A stretch of DNA of 41,999 nucleotides, taken from positions 1-41,999 of the forward strand of contig JAVBNF010000049.1 in the NCBI GenBank assembly GCA_031551725.1. The letters are read 5' to 3'. The notes beneath the pieces were generated by a model. The model did not search any database. It was not told the origin of the DNA and saw nothing but the letters and a program-made list of their open reading frames with translations. The translations under genes and the position numbers were made by a program. This DNA is from JAVBNF01 sp031551725 (GTDB lineage Bacteria; Bacteroidota; Bacteroidia; Bacteroidales; P3). Shown here piece by piece: positions 14,431-23,783 of the stretch (within the stretch, counting starts at the first letter, position 1; each line of letters opens with the position of its first letter).

Positions 14431-17400
14431 TTATTGTTTGATAAACTTAGCTGAAACCATACCTTTATTAGTAATCAACGAAACGGTGTATATGCCGCTT
14501 GGTAAATGTTCAACATTTACATTAATTTCATTACCTCTAATGCTGTATGGAGCCTCAATGGAAATTCCGGCAACAGAAGCTACTTCAACTTGTTTCACAC
14601 CTTCCATTTCCACCTTGAAATAGGTATTAACAGGATTAGGATAAATATTAATGCCGGCAACGGCCGTTGTTTCTGTCGGCTTAACTTCAGTTACAGCAGT
14701 TTGAGTGACAAAAATAGTTTTCACCAAATTACCTTGTTTTATAGTGACTGTATCTCTACGGAATGTCGGATTAAGATAGCTGTTCACAGCTACAGTGATA
14801 TTGTCGCTTCCCAAACCGGATGTTTTTCCAAGAATTAACCATTCTGATTTGTTGCTTGCTGTCCAAGCGCTGTCGGCGCTAATTTGAACATAAGTTACTG
14901 TGTCAGTTTGTTTTGAAAATGTAATTGTACTTGGTGTAACAGTTAAAAAGCGTGTGCCTTGACTTTCTTGAATAACTGTTAATGGTATCGTTTTTTCACC
15001 CATAGTGAAAGTAACTACAGCCGAACGGCTATTAGAAGTGTAATTATTTTCAGCAGTTACTCTTAAGTTTGTAGAGCCAGTTCCGCTGCTTTGGCTAACC
15101 GAAAGCCACGACGCCGGGTTGTTCAACGTCCATGCTTCGCTTGCAGTTAAAGCAACAAATGCGGAGCCTGAAAAATAATTCACATGAGTCGTATCCGGAT
15201 TTAGTTTTAATACATTTGTAGGAACATCAATAAGTACAGAGTCAATTGCTGATCTTTCAGTACTGATATCTGTAATCACATACGCACGGTAGTACAACAT
15301 GCTTTTGTTTGTAAGCCCTTCAATATTTGTGGAATATTCGCCGCTTTGGATTGAAGATTCAATCGTTTTTGTGGTGATGCTTCCAAAATTTGCTGCCGTA
15401 GAGTATTCAAAGCCGCGTTCCGTAACAGGCTTGCTTCCGCCACGGACAATGTTTGCATTCAGCGTTACAGAAGTTGCTAAACGATTTGAAGGAGCTTTGG
15501 TTTCAACAACGGCAGGAATATTATCGTTTTGTGTACAAATCATACGTGTGCCGATTGCTAAAGAAATATTTTTTATACCAGTTAAACCGACAAGTTCGTC
15601 AAAGCGAGCCCATGAAGTACCGTTTAATAAATATGCTGTTCCATGTTGAAATTGTCTTTTAGTACGATTTTGAGCATAGAAGCATGCAAAGCTATCCATT
15701 TTTGTATTCGGATAATAAAGTTTATATCCGATGAAGAATGGTCCGTTTACGGTAACTTCTTCATCCCATGTGAAATATACAGGAGTGGGTTGAGAGCCAA
15801 CTGGAATATCTTTTAGAAGAACATCTTTAGAGGCAATTATTTTGCCGGGGCCGGATATCCCTGCTTCATAGACGTGAAAAGTAATTTTGGATGTATTTGA
15901 ATCTCCGGGAACCGACTTGAACGGATAAATAAAGAAGCTGTCCAAAATACGTTCACCATCCACATCGAAGTATTCAGCCATTTCATCGACCGCACCAACA
16001 CTTTGGCCAGTAAGTTCTCCCCAATTGATGGCATAATGGGTTAAGGTATCCATGTCTTCAAAAAGGTTGGAAGTCCATTCGCAACGGTTTTGAATCAGAA
16101 GCGGAGATTGATTAATTGCAACTTTTTCTGTGAAATCTTTTGAGGTAACAATTAAAGTATCAGCAAGGAAAAGATCGGAAGTTGAATTTCGAGCTGTGAT
16201 TGTGATTGTTCCATTTCCGTTTCCGAAGCTCGGATTAATTGAAAAATCCAAGTCTGAAACTAATTCAGCAGACCAATCACTATTACAATCTACATTTACG
16301 GTTGCCGTTGCCCCGGTATAGTTTTCCAATACAGGATTTTTGGGTGCGAGGTTGAGATAATAACTTCCGTCTCCATCCATAAAAGAGAAGGAAATACTTT
16401 TATCTGCATTTTCTGTGACATTGCTAAATGGCCTATGGATGTTGTTGCCGCCATTTATATTTGTAAGAGCAGATTTATCATTATATGTGGTGGGGGTATA
16501 GCTTGTAATATTTTGAGTTCCTGGGAAATAATCACTATCCCAGCCTTCAATTGCATCCAAATAGCTTGGCGTATTATCTGCCGGCATAACTGCACAAAGC
16601 GGTTGCCAATATCCATTCACTTGATTGTTAGTCCAATACATTCTTTTGTAGTATATGCGCCATAACAACAATCCATGTCCTGGAAGAGAAGTGTCAAAAC
16701 CAATATTTTGACGATTTTCCATAATATAAAAGAAACTTTCCGTTGGCATACCCTTGCTTAAATCCACATTTTCATTAGAAAAAACGAATGATTCATTGCT
16801 TGTGCTCAACGGTCTCAAAGTGTAACTATCTCCGGGCTTGCTAATCGTAGTCGGAGTAGCCCAGCCAACCATATAACGGTGAATAGCATTGAAAGTGGGA
16901 GGGCATTGTCCTTGTTTTCTGAAATACCCCATCGACATAATATCGTGCCAACCAACGTAATCGGGAATGAGGTTTTTATTTTGTGTAGTACAATACAAAT
17001 CGGGAATACCCAATGCGTGAGAAAATTCGTGGCAAAAAGTTCCAATACCGGTCAAGTTGCTTTTAACATGATCGCTTCCGCGTAATTCGGGCGCACATCC
17101 GTAATGAAAGACCGTCTTTCCATTATACACTGATTTGTAATCGCCAACTTCGCCATTGTGTGGCCAAATATTATCGCTTGAACCACCTTCTGCCGGACTA
17201 TTTCCCGCATAAATAACAAATACATTGTCAACAATACCATCATTATCAAGGTCGTAATTTGCAAAATTAACACCGTTTTCGTAGGCTAATTTGCAAGCAT
17301 CTTTAACCATGATTTCCGGATGAGCATCTTCTATATCGCCTGATTTTCCGCCATAATATTGCATGTTTTGAGGCAGTGTGAAAGGTCCTACCACATCAAA

Positions 17401-18039
17401 AGTAGGAGTAAATTGTCCCATGGATGATTCGGTGAAATAATCGTGCGCACTACCATATGTACCGTAGCCTTTTTCATTCAACATTGTGTTGAATGACTCT
17501 TGCGGATTATCAACAATCATTGGTAAATCTTTGTAATTTACCAAAATTACCAAAGCGCGGAATGCGCCTTTAGTAGGCATCGTTTTTTGAATGTGCTCGC
17601 CATCTGATTCAGCTTCTGCAATATCAGCAGCTTGAGCTTTGCTAAGATATTTTACATATCTTGCGTCGAATTTTTTACTTGATTGATAGTTTTTTAAGAA
17701 GTTTTTGTCCGACTTGCTACGGTCAGCAGCGTTGCGGGCAACCACTTTACTCGGCACCCATTCGTCGTCATTGTTTTGTTCGCCGTAAACGTAGTAGCCA
17801 CTTTCGTTTTTCACAATAACATAGCCATCTTCGGTAGTGTTGTAGTTGAAATTACGATTTCCGATAATACGCATATCTAAACTCCTACCGTCCGGTTGTT
17901 TTACTGTAAAAACTTCGGGACTGGCAGGACATCCAAGACCATGAGAGGCTTGGAGTTGAGCGCTTGTAAAAAACAAGCAGATTAAAACTATTACAGAAAA
18001 TAGTTTCGAGAAAAGGAATTTTTTTACTGTTTTCATCAT
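14431..18039 (-). CDS. M6-family metalloprotease, T9SS-secreted
   Basis: A large secreted zinc protease of 1202 residues. After a signal peptide (cleavage near LQAS), a propeptide-like region leads to the M6/immune-inhibitor-A-type catalytic domain with CHEFSHALGIPDLY; the HExxH motif is at residues 337-341, followed by G and D at the expected spacing, with a DIMSMGYF Met-turn downstream. Three BACON-like beta modules follow (about residues 563-646, 953-1026 and 1030-1113), each with a SAWT/SEAWTL-type core. Between them (about 845-945) is a module with GFEYS and YYRAYV that also repeats in the T9SS giant at 32407. The C-terminus INIYPNPVN...GIYTVSLITNKG...KFIKQ is a type A T9SS sorting domain. 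It probably degrades extracellular proteins; the substrate is unknown. Confidence 0.9.
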   Translation of the reverse strand: MMKTVKKFLFSKLFSVIVLICLFFTSAQLQASHGLGCPASPEVFTVKQPDGRSLDMRIIGNRNFNYNTTEDGYVIVKNESGYYVYGEQNNDDEWVPSKVVARNAADRSKSDKNFLKNYQSSKKFDARYVKYLSKAQAADIAEAESDGEHIQKTMPTKGAFRALVILVNYKDLPMIVDNPQESFNTMLNEKGYGTYGSAHDYFTESSMGQFTPTFDVVGPFTLPQNMQYYGGKSGDIEDAHPEIMVKDACKLAYENGVNFANYDLDNDGIVDNVFVIYAGNSPAEGGSSDNIWPHNGEVGDYKSVYNGKTVFHYGCAPELRGSDHVKSNLTGIGTFCHEFSHALGIPDLYCTTQNKNLIPDYVGWHDIMSMGYFRKQGQCPPTFNAIHRYMVGWATPTTISKPGDSYTLRPLSTSNESFVFSNENVDLSKGMPTESFFYIMENRQNIGFDTSLPGHGLLLWRIYYKRMYWTNNQVNGYWQPLCAVMPADNTPSYLDAIEGWDSDYFPGTQNITSYTPTTYNDKSALTNINGGNNIHRPFSNVTENADKSISFSFMDGDGSYYLNLAPKNPVLENYTGATATVNVDCNSDWSAELVSDLDFSINPSFGNGNGTITITARNSTSDLFLADTLIVTSKDFTEKVAINQSPLLIQNRCEWTSNLFEDMDTLTHYAINWGELTGQSVGAVDEMAEYFDVDGERILDSFFIYPFKSVPGDSNTSKITFHVYEAGISGPGKIIASKDVLLKDIPVGSQPTPVYFTWDEEVTVNGPFFIGYKLYYPNTKMDSFACFYAQNRTKRQFQHGTAYLLNGTSWARFDELVGLTGIKNISLAIGTRMICTQNDNIPAVVETKAPSNRLATSVTLNANIVRGGSKPVTERGFEYSTAANFGSITTKTIESSIQSGEYSTNIEGLTNKSMLYYRAYVITDISTERSAIDSVLIDVPTNVLKLNPDTTHVNYFSGSAFVALTASEAWTLNNPASWLSVSQSSGTGSTNLRVTAENNYTSNSRSAVVTFTMGEKTIPLTVIQESQGTRFLTVTPSTITFSKQTDTVTYVQISADSAWTASNKSEWLILGKTSGLGSDNITVAVNSYLNPTFRRDTVTIKQGNLVKTIFVTQTAVTEVKPTETTAVAGINIYPNPVNTYFKVEMEGVKQVEVASVAGISIEAPYSIRGNEINVNVEHLPSGIYTVSLITNKGMVSAKFIKQ

Positions 18040-18058
18040 ATTTTTTGTGTATAAAACA

Positions 18059-18066
18059 CAAAAATA
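18059..18066 (-). promoter_or_regulatory. -7 box for the M6 protease
   Basis: CAAAAATA on plus reads TATTTTTG on minus (TAnnTTTG). The 5' leader contains TTTTGTGT/ACACAAAA arms that could form a small hairpin. Confidence 0.4.
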
Positions 18067-18104
18067 CGAAAAAATTATAACATGAGAAAATAAAAATCGA
18101 AAAA

Positions 18105-19490
18105 TTAGAAAATATAATTCATTCCCATGTAAAAACCGCTGTTACCATCTTGTTTATTAAAGGCTTTACCATATTCTAAACCGATCACAAAATTCCGATT
18201 CATTACAATATGAAGTCCGAGGCCGGCACTTCCGTGTAATTTGTCGTTTTGGTCTTTAAAATAATCGTCAAATACAAAAGTAGGATCATCGGCAATGGCT
18301 TTTTGTTTCACATTTTCGAAGTCAATATCACGAGTGTCAACTACTTGTCCTGCATCTGCATATGCGCTAAGCGTGAACAGCCAATTTTGATTAAACCACA
18401 CGGTTTTAAAAGCATTCCAGCGCATTTCTATATTTCCGTATGCTACGCCGTCGCCCACAACGCGGTTTCTTTTAATTCCACGCAAGGTCATCGCGCCGCC
18501 CAAACCTTCGTTGCTTACACGGCGAAGCCAAATGGTTGTGAGATTAGGAGCAAGGAAAAATGGGCAATCTCCGCCCAAAAGCTGCTGATAAGAGAGACGA
18601 TAAACAAAATTCAAACGTTGTTCAATAATTGGAATGTATTGGCGATGAGTAAGCCCTAAAATAGCGTGACTGTAGTCGGTCATGCCGTTAAAGCCAGGTG
18701 CCATTGTGAGAATGGCTTCCGTCCAAATTCCTTTTTCTGTACTTGCTTCGTGGTCGCGCGTGTCGAAAACAACGCCCACTTTTGCGTAAGCAATTGTACC
18801 ACCGTTTTTTTCATTGTCGGAAATAATTCCCCATGTCACATATTTGTCGTAAAGAGTTGCAGTGTCGGGCAACTTATCGGAGTCTTTTTTCCCTTTGTTC
18901 AGATTGTCAATATCAACACTTCCGGTACTGAAATTATAAACGCTTAAGCCTGCCACCCAGTTGAATTTTGAATTTCGTTTGAAATTTCCTTGAAAATCAA
19001 GAATTCCACGGGCAATTTTACGGTCGTAATTGTAAAACATACGGGTTTTGTATGCCGGGTCATCTTGATCCGTCCAGGCACTGTTGTAAACCGATTGATA
19101 ACCGTTAAATCCATAAAACTCATACGTTTTATCGGTCAAATAACTTAAATCGATTAAAGTTCTGATTCCGGGAATTAAAGTCTTGGTATCATAATACATA
19201 CGATTGATTCCGGAACCTTTTGTGTAACGCGAAACTTCCAGATATACAGATTGTTGTGGCTTTGGATACGTGGAGCCGTCGGCAAAATCAAAGAAGTTGA
19301 TAAGCCCACCGTATTGCAAGCCCAAATCCGTACTGTAAGTGACGGTTGGCAGGATCCCGAAATTCCAGCCGGTTTTGATTTTATCTTTTTTCTTTATGCC
19401 GGTCGTATCTTGTGCGAAAATGTTTAAAATTGCTGTTGAAAAAATAAATAACAGCATAAATATTTTCAGAAACTGTTTAAATTTATACAT
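18105..19490 (-). CDS. BamA/Omp85-like outer-membrane barrel
   Basis: A 461-residue outer-membrane protein with a signal peptide ending IFAQ. It has no visible POTRA domains, but its C-terminal half resembles the bacterial surface antigen (Omp85) barrel: VVFDTRDHEASTEKG, LGGAMTLRGIKRNRVVGDG (the LRG loop equivalent to the V/LRGF-Y motif), GNIEMRW, SAYADAGQV and a final NFVIGLEYGKAFN...GMNYIF strand. Such POTRA-less barrels occur widely in Bacteroidota, and their role is not established. It lies 65 bp upstream of the M6 protease on the same strand and could be cotranscribed with it. Confidence 0.82.
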   Translation of the reverse strand: MYKFKQFLKIFMLLFIFSTAILNIFAQDTTGIKKKDKIKTGWNFGILPTVTYSTDLGLQYGGLINFFDFADGSTYPKPQQSVYLEVSRYTKGSGINRMYYDTKTLIPGIRTLIDLSYLTDKTYEFYGFNGYQSVYNSAWTDQDDPAYKTRMFYNYDRKIARGILDFQGNFKRNSKFNWVAGLSVYNFSTGSVDIDNLNKGKKDSDKLPDTATLYDKYVTWGIISDNEKNGGTIAYAKVGVVFDTRDHEASTEKGIWTEAILTMAPGFNGMTDYSHAILGLTHRQYIPIIEQRLNFVYRLSYQQLLGGDCPFFLAPNLTTIWLRRVSNEGLGGAMTLRGIKRNRVVGDGVAYGNIEMRWNAFKTVWFNQNWLFTLSAYADAGQVVDTRDIDFENVKQKAIADDPTFVFDDYFKDQNDKLHGSAGLGLHIVMNRNFVIGLEYGKAFNKQDGNSGFYMGMNYIF

Positions 19491-19503
19491 CTGAGGAATT
19501 TAG

Positions 19504-19583
19504 ATGACAGGATTAACAAGGTTTACAGGACGATTTCGACAAAATCGAAATAAAAAACATGTTAATCTTGTAAATCCTGTCAT
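19504..19583. repeat. Long imperfect hairpin between kbl-like and barrel genes
   Basis: Outer arms ATGACAGGATT (19504-19514) and AATCCTGTCAT (19573-19583) are perfectly complementary, and inner CGATTT/AAATCG (19531-19536, 19542-19547) pair too, with partial pairing between them. It may end the upstream gene's transcript, but shared words with 9804-9857 suggest a dispersed repeat. Confidence 0.7.
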
Positions 19584-19593
19584 AAATAAGAAA

Positions 19594-20853
19594 TTAGTTA
19601 GCTGCCGGAATAGTTGCTACTTTGAAATCCATTTTAGCATATTCGCCGGATGTAAGTTTCTCTTTGATAGCGCGGAACGCATCCAATGTGTAGTTTACAT
19701 CGTCCAATGTGTGAATAGCGGTTGGAATTAAACGTAATAGGATAATTCCCTTAGGAACAACCGGATAGGTTACGATAGAGCAGAAAATGTTGTAGTTTTC
19801 GCGCAAATCGTGTGTCAAATTCGTGGCTTCGTCCACGGTTCCGTTGAGCATAACCGGAGTAACAGGCGATTGCGTTTCGCCGATGTTGAAACCGCTTTCG
19901 CGAAGACCGTTTTGCAAAGCGTTTACAACCGTCCACAAATGTTCGCGGTATTCCGGATGCTTGCGCATCAAATCCAAACGTTTTAAAGCGCCGATAACCA
20001 ATGGCATTGGTAGCGATTTTGCATAAATTTGCGAACGCAAATTGAAACGCAAATAGCGGATAATTTCTTTAGGTCCGGACACGAAACCGCCCACGAGTGC
20101 AAATGATTTTGCAAATGTGGCAAAATACAGGTCGATACCGTCTTGAACGCCTTGCTCTTGGCCGGCCCCGGCTCCGGTTTTCCCCATGGTTCCAATGCCG
20201 TGCGCATCATCAACCAACAAGCGGAATTTATATTTCTTTTTCAACTCCACAATACCTTTCAAATCGCCCATTCCGCCGGTCATACCGTAAACACCTTCAG
20301 TGATTACCAGAATACCGCCGCCGGTTTGTTCTACAATTTTAGTGGCGCGTTGGAGTTGCTTTTCGCAAGATACCATGTCGTTATGTTTGAAAACAAAACG
20401 TTTGCCGATGTGCAGACGCATGCCGTCGATGATACAGGCGTGAGCTTCAGCATCATAAACAATAACATCGTTGCGGTCAACCAAAGCATCAATAGTCGAA
20501 ACCATACCTTGATAACCGAAATTAAACAAATAAGCAGCTTCTTTATCAACGAATGCAGCTAATTCATTTTCAAGTTGTTCGTGAAATTTAGTTTGGCCGG
20601 TCATCATACGTGCCCCCATCGGATAAGCTAAACCCCATTCGGCAGACGCTTCGGCATCCGCTTTACGCACTTCGGGATGGTTGGCCAACCCAAGGTAATT
20701 GTTTAAACTCCATGTTAAACGTTCTTTCCCGTTGAAAATCATACGGCTTCCGATAGGTCCTTCCAAACGGGGAAACATGTAATAGCCATCGGCAAAATCG
20801 GCATACTTGCCCAGTGGGCCGAAGTTTTTCAGTAGTTTTTCAAAAATGTCCAT
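19594..20853 (-). CDS. Alpha-oxoamine synthase (Kbl/serine palmitoyltransferase-like)
   Basis: A 419-residue PLP enzyme of the class-II alpha-oxoamine synthase family, which condenses an amino acid with an acyl-CoA. NNYLGLANHPEV is at residues 51-62, GARMMTGQTKFHEQLE follows, and DAEAHACIIDG supplies the stacking His138. DDAHGIGTMG (D215, H218) and the Schiff-base lysine K249 in ATFAKSFALVGG are also present. The 2-amino-3-ketobutyrate ligase and serine palmitoyltransferase share this fold. Since Bacteroidales make sphingolipids, an SPT role is possible, but I cannot tell the two apart by eye. A DDAH in place of the usual DEAH/DSHA is a small oddity. It stands alone apart from a 48-bp gap to the RHH gene upstream. 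Confidence 0.85.
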   Translation of the reverse strand: MDIFEKLLKNFGPLGKYADFADGYYMFPRLEGPIGSRMIFNGKERLTWSLNNYLGLANHPEVRKADAEASAEWGLAYPMGARMMTGQTKFHEQLENELAAFVDKEAAYLFNFGYQGMVSTIDALVDRNDVIVYDAEAHACIIDGMRLHIGKRFVFKHNDMVSCEKQLQRATKIVEQTGGGILVITEGVYGMTGGMGDLKGIVELKKKYKFRLLVDDAHGIGTMGKTGAGAGQEQGVQDGIDLYFATFAKSFALVGGFVSGPKEIIRYLRFNLRSQIYAKSLPMPLVIGALKRLDLMRKHPEYREHLWTVVNALQNGLRESGFNIGETQSPVTPVMLNGTVDEATNLTHDLRENYNIFCSIVTYPVVPKGIILLRLIPTAIHTLDDVNYTLDAFRAIKEKLTSGEYAKMDFKVATIPAAN

Positions 20854-20901
20854 CGATAAATAATTTATAATTTTTTAAAATACAAAATACAACTTAATTG
20901 T

Positions 20902-21195
20902 TTAGAGGTTCATTGTGATTTGGATGGGAATGCTTGGTTTGAATAAATCCAATTGATTTTTTGCATGACTTTCAGTAACCTTAACGCCATGTTCTTTAAG
21001 GTAAGCCCGAACAACATTTTTAACCAACTTATTGGGAGTGATGCCGTTTGCCTTACAATAAAGCTCCATTTTCTTGTATTCCTGTTCGGAAATGGAAAAT
21101 TTACACTTGCGGTAACGCACCTTTTTGGGTTTCTTGGCTTTTGCTTTGCGTTTAACCGTTTTTTTTGCGTATGTTATTTCTAATGAGGACTTCAT
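20902..21195 (-). CDS. Ribbon-helix-helix DNA-binding protein with C-terminal QLDLF motif
   Basis: A 97-residue protein. Residues about 13-28 are lysine-rich (KKTVKRKAKAKKPKK), then a strand KCKFSIS, a helix SEQEYKKMELYCKANG and a helix TPNKLVKNVVRAYLKEHG form a ribbon-helix-helix (Arc/CopG-like) pattern. The tail reads NQLDLFKPSIP. QLDLF matches the well-known bacterial sliding-clamp binding pentapeptide QL(S/D)LF found in polymerases, MutS, Hda and others. The coupling of an RHH domain and a clamp motif is an inference from sequence only. It ends 48 bp upstream of the alpha-oxoamine synthase start on the same strand and might be cotranscribed with it. I do not recognise a named family. Confidence 0.75.
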   Translation of the reverse strand: MKSSLEITYAKKTVKRKAKAKKPKKVRYRKCKFSISEQEYKKMELYCKANGITPNKLVKNVVRAYLKEHGVKVTESHAKNQLDLFKPSIPIQITMNL

Positions 21196-21281
21196 TGTTT
21201 AACGACTTGCCAATATTCATGAGAATATTTTGCAAAGATAGGATTTTTATTTGGATTGGAGAAACGATTTTTCTTTAAAAC

Positions 21282-22028
21282 TTAGGGGTGCGATTTTTGA
21301 GGGACTTTCGTATTTTTTTTCTTATTCCCTTTTACCGGTTCTGCATTTACACAATAGTAGAACATGCGAATAAGGTCGTCGCCGTTGTTATATTTTACGC
21401 GATTATCCTTTAAATAAAGTTCCAATTGCTTTTCTGCATATGGAAAGGCTTTGAAAAAGGCTTTCCGGTTCGCTTTCATTGATTTACTGCCTATATGGAT
21501 ATAAAAAGAGTTGTAACGTTTGAAAATTGTATGCTCACTCAGCTCTAAGGGTTTGTGAAACTCAAGCGATTGTATACTTTTTGTAGCTGATGGATCGGTC
21601 AGAATGCCTAAAACTCCATCTCTTTTGCGATGCGACGGAATCATTGTACGTTTGATATAGAGCTCGATATGTTGAGGTTGTTTTTTTTCGTTTGAAGCTA
21701 AGACCTCTACATAACTATTGTTCACATATCTAAAGAATTTTTTGTCAACTTTGATTGCATCTATTTTTTCCGGTCTGCTTAATGCTAAAGTATCGCCTCG
21801 CCAGTCGATAAAGAGCATTTCATCAGTGTAAACGTCATAGTTTAATCTTATTTTTATGGTGTCGCTTCCGATAAAAACATAACCGGTTACAAAATGTGGA
21901 AGTAGCAGATGTTCTGTGGAATAAACCTGATGCAGATTGTTTTTACGATCTTGTTCCAAATCGTATAATTTTTGTCCGTGAACTTTTAATGAAAAGATCA
22001 CAAGTAGGAACAGGATTTTTTTCATCAT
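21282..22028 (-). CDS. Secreted protein of unknown function
   Basis: About 248 residues, starting MMKKILFLLVIFSLKVHGQ, a clean signal peptide. A start 14 codons upstream (22070) is open but puts residues ahead of the signal peptide, so I prefer 22028. The mature part has YVFIGSDTIKIRLNYDVYTDEMLFIDWRGDTLAL and LYIKRTMIPSHRK, a mostly beta pattern resembling small periplasmic/secreted Bacteroidota proteins. The C-terminus is lysine-rich (KGNKKKNTKVPQK). The function is unknown. It is divergent from degP. Confidence 0.7.
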   Translation of the reverse strand: MMKKILFLLVIFSLKVHGQKLYDLEQDRKNNLHQVYSTEHLLLPHFVTGYVFIGSDTIKIRLNYDVYTDEMLFIDWRGDTLALSRPEKIDAIKVDKKFFRYVNNSYVEVLASNEKKQPQHIELYIKRTMIPSHRKRDGVLGILTDPSATKSIQSLEFHKPLELSEHTIFKRYNSFYIHIGSKSMKANRKAFFKAFPYAEKQLELYLKDNRVKYNNGDDLIRMFYYCVNAEPVKGNKKKNTKVPQKSHP

Positions 22029-22144
22029 GCTGGTTGGAATGTTTTCGCAAATATACAAATTATTTTTCAATTAATTAGCACACTTCAAGAATTCAGGATT
22101 TTATTCCTTTCTGGGCGAAAACAAGGAATGAGGGACTTATACTT

Positions 22145-22160
22145 TGGCACAGTATTTGTA
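22145..22160 (+). promoter_or_regulatory. Possible sigma-54-like promoter before degP
   Basis: TGGCAC-A-GTAT-TTGTA matches the -24/-12 consensus TGGCACG-N4-TTGCW with correct spacing (11 bases between the -24 G and the -13 G) and two mismatches, one at the important -12 C. It ends 25 bases before the ATG. Weak evidence. Confidence 0.3.
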
Positions 22161-22185
22161 TGGTAAAAAGTAAATAGTAGTGTGT

Positions 22186-23643
22186 ATGAAAACAAACATC
22201 AAACAATGGCTTGTCATTTTTGTAGTTGCTTTATTAGGAGGCGTTTCAGCTCTTGCTATTGAGCGTTTTTTAGGTGAACGGAAAAGCATGTCAAGTTTTG
22301 AACTGCCCTCCGGCATGGCAAAAATGGCAGCTTTTTCGAATGATAGCGGAAATAATTTGCCCGATATGGTGGCGCCCGCTGAAAATACGGTGCATGCGGT
22401 TGTGAATATTCAATCTGAGTTCCGCGTAAGAACCAGAGTGTATGATGATTATTTCGGATTGTTCGATTTTTCACCGTTTGGGAATTTTTATCGCGAGAAG
22501 GCGATAATGGGGTGTGGTTCGGGGGTTATCATTTCGGCAGATGGTTATATCGTTACCAATAACCATGTGGTGCAAGATGCTGCGAATATTGAAGTTACAT
22601 TGAATGACCGCCAAACTTATCCTGCGAAATTGATTGGAAATGATCCTTCTACCGATTTGGCCGTATTGAAAATTGAAGCAACGGATTTACCGTTCTTGAC
22701 TTTCGGTAATTCCGATCAGGTGCATGTGGGGGAATGGGTGCTTGCAGTGGGAAATCCGTTTAATTTAACGTCCACCGTAACGGCCGGAATTGTAAGTGCT
22801 AAAGCTCGTAATATTAATATTTTGTCAGAAAACTTGAGCGACAGTCCGATTGAGTCATTTATCCAAACCGATGCCGCTATTAACAGTGGAAACAGTGGTG
22901 GCGCTTTGGTAAATACCAAAGGCGAATTGATTGGGGTTAATGCTGCAATTGCTTCGAATACGGGGACTTATGCCGGGTATTCGTTTGCAATTCCTGCCAA
23001 TATTGCTAAAAAAGTAACAGAAGATTTAATTCGACATGGTGTTGTACAACGTTCGTATATAGGTGCTTCTGTGGAGTTAGGTTCGCGTTTGTCGGCCTCG
23101 GACAAAAAGATTACACGCGGCGTGCATTTGGGCGTTTTGTTTAAAGACGGCGCCGCGTACAAAACCGGATTGAAAGACGGTGATGTGCTGATTGCGATGA
23201 ACAACAGGCCGGTAAACAGCCGTGCCGAAATGATGGAAGTGTTGGGACAAAACCGTCCGGGCGATCAATTGATGCTCACGGTTTTGAGAAATGATAAGCC
23301 ACAGGATTTTAAAGTTGTTTTGCTTAATCAAGACGGCGATACCGAGGTGGTTATGAAAAGCGATTTGGCAAGTGCTACCGTTTTGGGTGCACGTTTTGAA
23401 AATATATCGGCCGGGGATTTGAATAGATACGGGCTGAAAAACGGCGTGATGATTAAAGAAATCGGAAATTCGCTGTTGAAAAATGTAGGTCTTTCCGAAA
23501 ACTTCGTGTTGATCAGTATTGATCGCGAAGCTGTAAGGAATGTACAAGATGTGAAAGTGTTAGCATCTAAAAAAGGGAAAACCTTGATTACAGGAACGTT
23601 TCCGGGCGACTGGCGGACGTATCAGGTGGTCTTGGATTTGTAA
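22186..23643 (+). CDS. degP: Periplasmic serine protease DegP/HtrA
   Basis: A 485-residue HtrA-type protease/chaperone acting on misfolded envelope proteins. An N-terminal membrane segment (MKTNIKQWLVIFVVALLGGV) is followed by the trypsin-like domain with catalytic H127 (VTNNHVVQ), D157 (STDLAVL) and S237 (INSGNSGGAL). One PDZ domain (about residues 280-370) is clear and a second weaker one follows (about 375-480). The chosen ATG at 22186 follows a GTG at 22180 that is also in frame. A sigma-54-like sequence lies upstream. The gene is the first of the plus-strand cluster running to 31.2 kb. Confidence 0.92.
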   Translation: MKTNIKQWLVIFVVALLGGVSALAIERFLGERKSMSSFELPSGMAKMAAFSNDSGNNLPDMVAPAENTVHAVVNIQSEFRVRTRVYDDYFGLFDFSPFGNFYREKAIMGCGSGVIISADGYIVTNNHVVQDAANIEVTLNDRQTYPAKLIGNDPSTDLAVLKIEATDLPFLTFGNSDQVHVGEWVLAVGNPFNLTSTVTAGIVSAKARNINILSENLSDSPIESFIQTDAAINSGNSGGALVNTKGELIGVNAAIASNTGTYAGYSFAIPANIAKKVTEDLIRHGVVQRSYIGASVELGSRLSASDKKITRGVHLGVLFKDGAAYKTGLKDGDVLIAMNNRPVNSRAEMMEVLGQNRPGDQLMLTVLRNDKPQDFKVVLLNQDGDTEVVMKSDLASATVLGARFENISAGDLNRYGLKNGVMIKEIGNSLLKNVGLSENFVLISIDREAVRNVQDVKVLASKKGKTLITGTFPGDWRTYQVVLDL

Positions 23644-23673
23644 ATTGTTTGTTTCATAATTGTTTTTGTTCAT

Positions 23674-23706
23674 AAAGGGCGCAAGGTTACATACTTTGTG
23701 CCCTTT
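23674..23706 (+). terminator. Hairpin between degP and kdsA
   Basis: AAAGGGCGCAAGG pairs with CTTTGTGCCCTTT (two G-T pairs) around a TTACATA loop. No strong T tract follows, so termination is uncertain. Confidence 0.45.
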
Positions 23707-23783
23707 GTGGTAAAATAATTCGTTATTCATATTCATCATTCATAATTATTTTGTATCTTTACACTTTAAAATAAAAACGTTTT

